The notes beneath the pieces are model-generated. The model did not search any database. It saw nothing but the letters and a program-made list of their open reading frames with translations, and was not told where the DNA came from. From positions 1 to 45,732 of the forward strand of contig JAILZS010000020.1 of the NCBI GenBank assembly GCA_023512375.1: a DNA stretch of 45,732 nt, written 5' to 3'. This document shows positions 39,026-45,732 of the stretch, piece by piece. The stretch's first letter is position 1. Each line of letters begins with the position of its first letter. The position numbers were made by a program, and so were the translations under genes. Source of the stretch: Bacillota bacterium. Its GTDB lineage: Bacteria; Bacillota; Sulfobacillia; JAJZYS01; JAILZS01.

Positions 39026-39058
39026 GAGCCGGATGCGCGAAACGTGCATGTCCGGTTC
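39026..39058 (+). ncRNA. Group II intron domain V (3' remnant)
   Basis: The sequence starts GAGCCGGATGCG, has a GAAA loop and closes with GTGCATGTCCGGTTC, then TGAGGGGG. This is the domain V hairpin with the catalytic AGC triad at its base. About 100 bp upstream a long GC inverted region (around 38945-39000) could be domain IV stem. No reverse transcriptase ORF is left and the 5' half is absent, so this is a truncated intron. Its exact 3' end is not clear. Confidence 0.6.
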
Positions 39059-39347
39059 TGAGGGGGACGCGCGGAACAAGGTGGCCAAGCCGGTTGAGTG
39101 AGAGGACACTGGCCCGAAAGGACCAGCAACGGGGACCGCTCCTATTGGCTAAAGCGCTGAGACCGGCGATCTACCTACCCGGGGCGGTCCGGGTACCACA
39201 GATTGCTTCCGCATGATCCGTGGGCAAGAGCGCAGCTCAGATTCTGCACCACCGTAACCGGAACAGGGCCGTAGGGGGGGGGGTGCTGTGCGTCGACATA
39301 GTGGGGTTTGCTTTAGACCGCTTTAGGGGAGAGTAGCGGGCATCTTG

Positions 39348-40202
39348 TCAGTCGGCATCCAAAAAGGCTTCAACTGCGGTGACAAATAGATCCGGCTGGT
39401 CACGCGGTACCCAGTGGGAACAACGCTCGAAGATCTGTAGAGACGCGTGCGGCATCAACTGAGAGGCTTGCCGACAATCTTCTGGCGAGACGAGATGGTC
39501 CTGTGCTCCCACGAGAATAAGGGTAGGTATTTCGATAGCGCTGAGGTGGTTCCGGTAACAGGTCTTCAGCCCCTGCGCTGTAACTTCGCTGCGTTGTATC
39601 GCCTGCCATGCGCGGCCGGCTTCGGGACGCTTGGCCTCCGCCACGACGAGGGACACGAGATCGGGCGTTAGGGCCGCCTTGTTGGCGAGGAGCCCTCGAA
39701 GCGACCATTGCGCCCGTCGCGGGCGACTTACGCTCCAGTTGCCGAGCCGGATTGAGAACTGTGGGTGACGCACCAGGAACGAGGTCAACCGGCGATATGG
39801 GATACGATCGGTCAAACCATACGGGGCCACGAGCACCAACTTGCGCAACCACGCGGGCTTGTGCAGCGCGATGCCAAGCGCAATTCCGCCGCCGAGCGAA
39901 AGACCGCCCAGGCAAACCGAATTCAAACCCAACTCGCTTATGAGGGAGATAACGGAAGTCACATAAGCGTCAACGGTGGATACCCGGTGGTCACCCGGGG
40001 TATCCCCGAAGCCCGGAAGATCCGGTACGACGACTCGATGAGTACGCGCAAGGCGGGGCAGGACAGTGCCGTAGCTAATCTGGCCACTGTCAATCCCACC
40101 GCCGTGCAAAAGCACGAGCACAGGCTCACCCTCACCCACGTCTCGGATGTTCCATCTAACGTGCGCGGCAGTGACCGTCCGACACGCAATAATTGGGTCC
40201 AT
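39348..40202 (-). CDS. Alpha/beta-hydrolase fold enzyme
   Basis: The 284-aa protein shows LVLLHGGGIDSG (oxyanion-hole HGG), VVVPDLPGFGDTP, the nucleophile elbow GGLSLGGG (Ser102), VGAQDHLVSP (Asp235) and FERCSHWVPRDQP (His263), the complete Ser-Asp-His triad. It resembles C-C-bond hydrolases and haloperoxidase-like esterases, and the substrate is unknown. The ATG at 40202 has GAGGGGCAATGAGAC before it. It is isolated among mobile-element remains, with lower GC than the conjugation region, and has no obvious operon partner. Confidence 0.88.
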   Translation of the reverse strand: MDPIIACRTVTAAHVRWNIRDVGEGEPVLVLLHGGGIDSGQISYGTVLPRLARTHRVVVPDLPGFGDTPGDHRVSTVDAYVTSVISLISELGLNSVCLGGLSLGGGIALGIALHKPAWLRKLVLVAPYGLTDRIPYRRLTSFLVRHPQFSIRLGNWSVSRPRRAQWSLRGLLANKAALTPDLVSLVVAEAKRPEAGRAWQAIQRSEVTAQGLKTCYRNHLSAIEIPTLILVGAQDHLVSPEDCRQASQLMPHASLQIFERCSHWVPRDQPDLFVTAVEAFLDAD

Positions 40203-40297
40203 GTCTCATTGCCCCTCGTCTGCTCCTTGGATGTTTCAATATTTTAGGACAGGAGGAGTTAACCGTATACGCCCCTTTGATTGATGTCCAAGTCTGC

Positions 40298-40325
40298 GTA
40301 TCCGTCAAATCCAGCACACCTGGGT
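40298..40325. repeat. IS66-type end, solitary copy
   Basis: GTATCCGTCAAATCC followed by GCACACCTGGGT. It matches 44132-44159 with one mismatch. The element it ended would extend to the right, but no IS66 gene follows. Confidence 0.7.
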
Positions 40326-40413
40326 GGTGATGTCCCCGCGCTGCTGTAAAAAGGAGGGGCCCGGGGCTTACGATGTAGGCGGACCATCACATACATCGGG
40401 AGGCCTCGGACCT

Positions 40414-40779
40414 ATGGACCTGGGCCTGGACGAGACCTACGCCACCCCCCTCGAGGTGGTGGACGGGCGCCTGACCGGGCGCACCCTGTTCGAGAACGAG
40501 CCGCGCTGGAAGGAGCGCCGCTGTGAGGGGCTCCTGCGCGCGGCGGGCAGGGAGATCGTGGACGCCCTTGTTGCGTTCGGCGACTCGCCTTCGGACATCT
40601 CCATCCTGGAACGGGTCGGGCGCCCCGTCGTGCTCAACCCGCAGCCCGCCTTCGAGGCCGAGGTCCGCGCCCTCGGATGGCCCGTGCTGCGCGACGGCGA
40701 CGACGTCGCCGCCGGCGTCCGGGCCCTGCGCCACGAGCCGGCCTGGAACGCGTCGCGGGCGCTGGAGGTCGGGGCGTAG
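40414..40779 (+). pseudogene. HAD phosphatase, N-terminally truncated (SerB-like)
   Basis: The 121-aa frame holds only the later HAD motifs: a conserved Lys region (PRWKERRCEGLLR) and ALVAFGDSPSDISILERVGR, then VVLNPQPAF and GWPVL, as in phosphoserine-phosphatase-like HAD-IB enzymes. The nucleophile motif DxDGT is missing, as is the cap domain. An ATG at 40414 with GGGAGG upstream exists, but the enzyme would be inactive. The upstream sequence is unrelated and carries an IS66-type end, which suggests truncation by an IS event. Confidence 0.7.
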
Positions 40780-41007
40780 CCTAGCGGGGCCGCGATCTAG
40801 GTGGACGCCTTTGGACGCCAACGGGCGGCAAGGGTCTTGGCGTGCCGGGTGCATCGCGACCTGACTCCCAGCGATGCGTTGATCTGCATCATCCCTAACC
40901 GCCTTGGTCGGTGCGAGCCGGGTCGGCCCTCGGTGCCATGCGCCTCGCCGCACAGCCCCTCCTGCCTAACGGCCGGGGCCGGGGCGTGTGGCCCTGGGGC
41001 GTAGGGG
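40780..41007. other. Gap without a gene
   Basis: No credible ORF, and no clear terminator, between the HAD fragment and the convergent glycosyltransferase gene. Confidence 0.4.
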
Positions 41008-42264
41008 TTACGCGTGGCCCACGCTCTCGACGAGGCAAGCCAGCGTTCGAGGACCGTTCTCCGCCGCGATGGCGACGGCGTGTGCGGCGGCGGCCGTCTT
41101 GAAGCGGTTATCGGCGAGCAGACGCTCGAGCGCTCGCGCGGCGCGCTCCCGGCTGTAGGAACGAAAAGGCACCGTCAAGCCTAGCCCCCGCCGTTTGACC
41201 TGAGCGGCGTTGAAGAACTGATCGAAGCCCCAAGGCACCGCGAGGCTGGGTACGCCAGCCCTCAACGCCTGGGCCAACGTGCCGATGCCGCCATGGTGGA
41301 TCACGGCCTGGCACCGCTCGAACACATACGAGAACGGCGCATACGGGACGGCGAGAACACGAGAGGCCCCATCGACCGACCGGGCATCCGCAGGGCCGAT
41401 CAGGAGGACCCTGACGTTGAGGCTCGAGGCGGCATTGGCGGTCTCCTGAAAGAACCGAGCCACGCGGTCGCCGCTTCCCCCGTCGAACGAGCCGATGGTC
41501 ACGGCCACGACGGGGCCTGGCTCCGCAAGAAACTCGCCGAGCTCCGGTGGGACATCCTGACCGTCAGGCGCATCCCAAAAGCAAAAGCCCGTAACAGCCA
41601 ATGTGGGAGGCCAGTCGGGCGGAGGCGTCAGAAGGGCGGGCGAGACGGCCAGGGCCGCTGCGGCGGCACGAGCTGCGTCGACACGCAGCGCGCCACGGAT
41701 CGGACCAAGCCCGTGGGCATGGCGCAGACGGTTCACCGCAGGGTCCGCGACCCGCCGCAGGAAGACGTCGCCCAGCGCCCAGGCCAGCCGGTTCAGGAGG
41801 CGCCGGAGCACCTCAGGCATCGGAAAGGGGTACTCCTGGGGATCCAGCTCGGCGGACGGAATGGCGGGGCTCAGACTGACGCTTACCCATGGAACCCGGC
41901 GTCTGTCGGCAGCCAGGGCGGCGGCAACATGAACCGGTGGGGAGACGACGACGTCCGCGCGGCGACAAGGTGCGTCAAGCTCCTCGAGCTTTGCGGTCAG
42001 GGTCGGCTCGATGTAGATCCTCCATGCCAGCGTCAGCGAGGCAAGGGCGTTCGATCCCTCCCGGAGTAGATCGGCATGAGGCGCCAGCATGGAGGGATCT
42101 CCAGTGAGCGTCACGGTCGGAAACCCGAGATCGGCCGCGAGCGGTATGAAGGGCCTCTCCAGGGCAAACACCACGGAGTGCCCGCGTGCCGCGAGTTCGA
42201 GGCCGAGGGCGATGAAGGGGTGTATGTCGCCCCGGGACCCGAACGACGAGACCAGAACCCGCAC
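41008..42264 (-). CDS. GT1-family glycosyltransferase (MGT/UGT-like)
   Basis: The 418-aa protein has the GT-B layout. The N-terminal domain starts VLVSSFGSRGDIHPFIALGL (the SRGDxxPF motif of macrolide/sterol-type GT1 enzymes). The C-terminal nucleotide-sugar domain has VPYAPFSYVFERCQAVIHHG, GGIGTLAQALRAGVPSLAVP and WGFDQFFNAAQVKRRGLGL (HHGGIGT at 323-329). It would transfer a sugar from an NDP-sugar to a small lipophilic acceptor. GTG 42264 follows GGAGGCGCGCACC. No partner gene is adjacent, so the acceptor is unknown; natural-product or lipid glycosylation is likely. Confidence 0.9.
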   Translation of the reverse strand: MRVLVSSFGSRGDIHPFIALGLELAARGHSVVFALERPFIPLAADLGFPTVTLTGDPSMLAPHADLLREGSNALASLTLAWRIYIEPTLTAKLEELDAPCRRADVVVSPPVHVAAALAADRRRVPWVSVSLSPAIPSAELDPQEYPFPMPEVLRRLLNRLAWALGDVFLRRVADPAVNRLRHAHGLGPIRGALRVDAARAAAAALAVSPALLTPPPDWPPTLAVTGFCFWDAPDGQDVPPELGEFLAEPGPVVAVTIGSFDGGSGDRVARFFQETANAASSLNVRVLLIGPADARSVDGASRVLAVPYAPFSYVFERCQAVIHHGGIGTLAQALRAGVPSLAVPWGFDQFFNAAQVKRRGLGLTVPFRSYSRERAARALERLLADNRFKTAAAAHAVAIAAENGPRTLACLVESVGHA

Positions 42265-42942
42265 GGTGCGCGCCTCCTAGCGTCGACTCGTAGGTCCGCT
42301 TGGGCCGAACCATGGCCCGTTCAGCGTACGGCAGGTAGCCCGTTGACCTCCTGCGCACGGGCGGAGCGTTCGCGACGGTTGCCCGCCATGTACCCAATCG
42401 AAGCTCCGCAGGGCCAACCGCCTCCTCGGGCTGGGTGGCGCGGCTTGAGCCGACGTCAGGACGGAGCGAGCGCTCGAGCGCCACGCCGGTCGTGGCCGTT
42501 CGCCTTCGGCTGGTGCCGGGGTCAGGGGCGCCGCCCCTCGTAGGTGGCGAACCCCGGCTACGGCTGCGCGCCATGCGGGGATGGAGGTGCTGTGCTTCCT
42601 CGCCTGCGAAGGGCTGCGGCTTCATGTCGGGGCTGCCCCCTGTCGATGGCGAGCTTCATACCCACGTGGCTTGCCTGGAAGCCAAGGACTCGTAGAAGCG
42701 GTGCGCGGCCAAATGCCGTCGACGCTCACGCTTCCGCGTCCATGAGGAAGGGTGAACCGTCCATCCCACGTTCGAGCCGGCGGCGCGGAACCCTCTCCGC
42801 GGTCGCATCGGCACGGTACGAGTAGTCCGCAAAAGTCGGGGCCTGCGGTCGGCGGTCGCGAACTGCTAATTGGCTGAGGGGGAGCGAGCCGAAGGGATGC
42901 CCGGCGCCGGCGAGCGGCGTCTTTCTTTTCGGTGTGGTTGAA
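42265..42942. other. Non-coding or decayed stretch
   Basis: Several short open frames occur on both strands, none with a ribosome site or recognisable motif. It separates the glycosyltransferase from an IS66 remnant and probably holds decayed sequence. Confidence 0.4.
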
Positions 42943-43200
42943 GACGCCCACCCGCACCGTGAGGACGGGAGCCGATCGCTCGGCCTTCGGTTCCTCCTCC
43001 ACCGCGACGGGGATGAACCGGCCCCGCAGAGGTGAGGAGCCTTCTTCCTCCAGCCGGAATCGGCGACGCCAGTAATAGGCCCGCTCGGCCGGCAGCTGGT
43101 GTGCCTCGGCCCACCTCGCCACCCTCATGCCGCTCGTACGAAGATCGGCGATCCGGTCACGCCACAGGGTTTCAACTTCGTGCCGCCTTTCCTTCGGCAT
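42943..43200 (-). pseudogene. tnpA: IS66 TnpA, truncated copy
   Basis: It begins PKERRHEVETLWRDRIADLR with AEAHQLPAERAYYWRRRF and matches the tnpA at 32531-32863 up to VLTVRVGVF, after which the sequence diverges and the frame runs into unrelated residues. The C-terminal ~25 residues of tnpA are lost. Confidence 0.8.
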
Positions 43201-43256
43201 CCGCTCGCCTCCCAGAGTCGGCTTCTGGGAGAATCATCGGACGTCCGCGACCTCCG

Positions 43257-43284
43257 TTCCATGTGTGTTCCATTAGACGCTTAC
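43257..43284. repeat. IS66 terminal inverted repeat, second copy
   Basis: Read on the minus strand, GTAAGCGTCTAATGG plus ACACACATGG; one base differs from 32920-32947. It bounds the truncated tnpA on its upstream side. Confidence 0.75.
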
Positions 43285-43705
43285 GGATGGTTACCCACTG
43301 GGAGCCGGAGTTTTGGATCATCGCCGGCGTGGGGTGGGCTGCGCGCTGGCGTTTGCCGCCCATGTGGCCCGCATCGAATACCGCCGGGGTTCCTCACGCC
43401 CCGCATCCCTCTCAACGGCCAGCTCGCGTGGGGGGCTACTGAACGACCGCTATCTCGTCGAGACACTGGCTTGGCCCGGTTCCCGTGGCGGCCCAGACAT
43501 CCCGAACCCGTGGGCGTCCAGGCTGATGAACTCTCAGAACCGGCTTGGTGATCGCGGTGGTCCGACTGGTGATGGGCCTTGTGGACGCCCTGCGCGTGCT
43601 GGCCCAGGATCGCCGCCGTTAGCCCGGACTGCGCGGCATCTTCTGGCAACCCCCGGGTCGCGTGTCGTATGATGAACAGCAAGCGGTTCTCGTGAAGGGA
43701 GGCGA
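43285..43705. other. Gap without a supported gene
   Basis: Short overlapping frames only. A promoter for the following membrane gene may lie near its end, but I cannot point to clear -35/-10 boxes. Confidence 0.35.
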
Positions 43706-43710
43706 AGCGA

Positions 43711-44070
43711 ATGTCTTGGGGACCCACGCTGATGAGCTTACCCTTCGTACCAAGAATGCACGTTGCCTGGCACCTCACGATAGCCCCTTGGGGTCCCTTG
43801 CTGCTCAGTGTGCCCTTCGTATTGATCGGCGGGGCCCTCCGGACCTGGGTCGACCACGCCTGGGGGACGCCCCCGTTTCTCGGCCGCTGGTGGTGGCGGG
43901 CCGCGCTGACCGGCGCCGTCCTGGCGACCCTGGGCTGGGCGGCCGCGCGCGGCGCGTATTGGGCCGGTCCGCTATACGGCTTGGGCCTCGGGGCCATCCC
44001 GAGCAGCCGGACCCAGCGGCGCTCGCGCTGCCCGTCCGCGTCAGCGCCCGGCGACCCGCTTCTTCGCTAA
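43711..44070 (+). CDS. Small predicted membrane protein
   Basis: The ATG at 43711 has GGGAGGCGAAGCGA before it. The 119-aa product has about three hydrophobic segments (LTIAPWGPLLLSVPFVLIGG, WRAALTGAVLATLGWAAARG, YWAGPLYGLGLGAI) and a basic, low-complexity C-terminus that could be read-through into unrelated sequence. I recognise no family. It stands alone between IS66 pieces. Confidence 0.5.
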   Translation: MSWGPTLMSLPFVPRMHVAWHLTIAPWGPLLLSVPFVLIGGALRTWVDHAWGTPPFLGRWWWRAALTGAVLATLGWAAARGAYWAGPLYGLGLGAIPSSRTQRRSRCPSASAPGDPLLR

Positions 44071-44131
44071 CCCGTCAGGCCCCGGTGCATCCGGCCCGGG
44101 GTCTCTTTCGCGCCGCGGCCGCCGTCTCCCG

Positions 44132-44159
44132 GTATCCGTCAAATCCCGCACACCTGGGT
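44132..44159. repeat. IS66-type terminal repeat of the right-hand element
   Basis: GTATCCGTCAAATCC plus GCACACCTGGGT, the outer end of the element that carries the tnpC at 44264 onward. It is a diverged relative of the end repeats at 32920 and 43257. Confidence 0.75.
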
Positions 44160-44263
44160 CCGACGGGTACGGGCATGGGATCATCTCCCACGAGGGGTTC
44201 CTCGCGGGAGGGACGACTGGCGTGGGGAGGGTCATCGCGGGTTACCGGGCGCAGGGCGGCGGT

Positions 44264-45732
44264 CTACGCCCTTGCTCGGACCTCTTGAGGGAGTGCATCG
44301 GACCAGGGGAGCAGCGCCTCAAGCCCGGCCTTGTCCTGCGGATCCAGGTTCGGCAGGCGGCTGAGCACGTGCTCCAGGTACAACCGCGGCACAAGCCCGT
44401 TCGCCTTCGCCGTTTCCACCAGGCTGTAGACCACCGCGCTCGCCCGTGCGCCCCGCGGCGTGTTGGCGAACAGCCACGCCTTCCTTCCCATCACAAATGG
44501 CTTGATCGCCCGCTCCGCCGCGTTGTTGTCGATCTCGAGGTTCCCGTCCTCGAGATAGGTCACAAGCTTCGGCCACTGCGTCAGGCAGTAGTGCACCGCC
44601 CTCCCCAGCGCACTCTGGGGCAGGACCTCCTTCGCCTTTTCGTCGAGCCAGGTCCGAAACTCCGACAGCACCTTGCCGCTCTCTCGCTCCCGTACCCGTC
44701 TTCGTTCTTCTGCCGAGGCATCCCGGATCTGGTGCTCGATGGCAAACAGCCGGTTGCAGTACGAAAGCCCCTCCTCCGCCGCTGTCTCCCCCTGTCGCCT
44801 CTGCGGGGCAAGCGCCTTCACCGCCTCGTCGAACTTCCTCCGGGCGTGCGCCCAGCACCCAGCGAGTTTCACCCCGGGCAGATCGTGGTAGCCCGCGTAC
44901 CCGTCCACCTGCAAATACCCCTCGAAGCCGGCCAAAAATCGCCTCGGGTGGGCCCCGGACCTCGTCTCCTCATAGTCGTACAGCGCCACCTTCGGCCCGT
45001 CCCGCCCGCTGAGGTACAGCCACATGTACGAGACCTGCTCCGCCCGGCGCTGGGGCTCATGCAGCACCTGCACCGGAGTCTCGTCCGCGTGCAGGTAGCG
45101 GCGTCCCAAAAGCTCCTCGCGCAGACGAGCGTAGATCCGCTCCAGGTAGGTCTGCGAGCAGTGCAGGATCCAGTTCGCCATGGTCTGGCGGCTCAGGGGG
45201 ATCCCCTCGGAGGCGAACTCTTGCTCGATGCGATAGAGCGGAAGGCCCATGTGGAACTTCTGCGCCATGACGTAGGCGACAGCGGAGGCCGAGGCCACGC
45301 TCCCGCTCTGAAGGGGCCGCGGCATGGGGGCCTTCACGATCGGGGTCGTCTGCCCGCCCTTCTCACACGCCCGGCAGGCGTACAGGTGCTGCACGTGCTC
45401 GACGATCACCCTCTGGGCCGGGACGATCTTGAGCTCGCGGTGGACCTCGGTGCGCATCTCGTGCAGCGGTCCCTGGCAGTTGGGGCAGGTCTGCGCCTCG
45501 GCCGCCAGCACGTAGTCCACCCGCTCGACGGGCAGGCCCTTGAGTTCCATCCTCCGGCCGGAGCGCTTTGTTCTCCGGTAGGTGATGGTCTGCAGCTCGG
45601 GCTCGGGCGCCTTAGGCGCGGCCTGCGCCTCCGCCTCGTTGAACACGCTGCCTATGTTGAGCTGGGTCTGATTCGCCGAGGAGCGCTCGCTCGAGGGTCC
45701 GAAGCGCTGATGGCGGAAAAGCCGCACCTGTT
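44264..45732 (-). CDS. tnpC: IS66-family transposase TnpC, 5' end beyond the window
   Basis: At least 487 aa. It has a zinc-finger region (CPNCQGPLHEM, then CRACEKGG), a TPIVKAPMPRPLQSGSVAS linker, and the DDE catalytic core with LHADETPVQVLH, LQVDGYAGYHDL and IDNNAAERAIKPFVMGRKAW, ending PQDKAGLEALLPW. The first visible residues, RLFRHQRFGPSSERS, match the position after the N-terminal leucine zipper, so about 40 residues lie to the right of the window. Its downstream end repeat is at 44132-44159. The reading frame is intact, so this copy may be active. Confidence 0.92.
   Translation of the reverse strand, partial: QVRLFRHQRFGPSSERSSANQTQLNIGSVFNEAEAQAAPKAPEPELQTITYRRTKRSGRRMELKGLPVERVDYVLAAEAQTCPNCQGPLHEMRTEVHRELKIVPAQRVIVEHVQHLYACRACEKGGQTTPIVKAPMPRPLQSGSVASASAVAYVMAQKFHMGLPLYRIEQEFASEGIPLSRQTMANWILHCSQTYLERIYARLREELLGRRYLHADETPVQVLHEPQRRAEQVSYMWLYLSGRDGPKVALYDYEETRSGAHPRRFLAGFEGYLQVDGYAGYHDLPGVKLAGCWAHARRKFDEAVKALAPQRRQGETAAEEGLSYCNRLFAIEHQIRDASAEERRRVRERESGKVLSEFRTWLDEKAKEVLPQSALGRAVHYCLTQWPKLVTYLEDGNLEIDNNAAERAIKPFVMGRKAWLFANTPRGARASAVVYSLVETAKANGLVPRLYLEHVLSRLPNLDPQDKAGLEALLPWSDALPQEVRARA

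Overview
The window is about 70% GC and carries no rRNA, tRNA or CRISPR array that I can see. The T4SS parts are of the single-membrane type (PrgI-like, VirB4, VirB6, VirD4, VirB1, VirB2, with no outer-membrane VirB7/B9/B10). There is also a SpoVT/AbrB regulator, a sigma-H-like DNALxRVxRK signature, strong GGAGG ribosome sites and many GTG/TTG starts. Together these suggest a high-GC Bacillota, perhaps near Sulfobacillus, Thermaerobacter or Symbiobacterium; the lineage is inference only.

Positions 1-26,600 form one nearly continuous minus-strand gene train, read from right to left. In order of transcription it holds: an unknown 209-aa protein, a VirD4-type coupling ATPase, a 55-aa protein, an unknown 784-aa protein, an AAA-type ATPase, a 69-aa membrane protein, a YdjM-like membrane protein, a VirB1-like lytic transglycosylase, a VirB2-like pilin, an inserted membrane gene, VirB6/TrbL, PrgI/VirB3, VirB4, a sigma factor, an EAL phosphodiesterase, a GT-C-like membrane glycosyltransferase, an M50 protease, TadB-like and TadC-like platform proteins, two Flp-like pilins, a TadE-like protein, a TadE/G-like protein with a Cys/Tyr/Thr repeat tail, and a secreted protein. 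Conjugation genes and a Tad-like pilus platform thus share one transcriptional unit. Four of the pilin-like proteins share a GQ[AS][ES]W motif just before the membrane segment. Strong hairpins sit in most gaps between genes. Two small cargo islands (about 1.9 and 1.4 kb), holding genes on both strands, interrupt the train. Each is flanked by a direct duplication of core sequence (30 bp and 45 bp).

Positions 26,600-32,300 are a boundary region: degenerate gene remains, a plus-strand HD-GYP phosphodiesterase, a broken sugar-isomerase-like gene, then a second minus-strand operon (tyrosine recombinase, DUF2325 coiled-coil protein, small membrane protein, AbrB regulator, 50-aa ORF). The recombinase, with inverted repeats in front of it, fits the integration module of an integrative conjugative element whose other end lies outside the window.

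Positions 32,300-45,732 are a patchwork of mobile-DNA remains and stray genes: pieces of three or four IS66-type copies, a frameshifted ISL3 transposase, IS21 and ISKra4-like fragments, a group II intron domain V, the tail of a nonribosomal peptide synthetase next to an ABC exporter, an alpha/beta hydrolase, a truncated HAD phosphatase, a GT1 glycosyltransferase and a small membrane protein. No relaxase, no VirB8 and no TadA/VirB11-type secretion ATPase was seen; these may lie to the left of the window.
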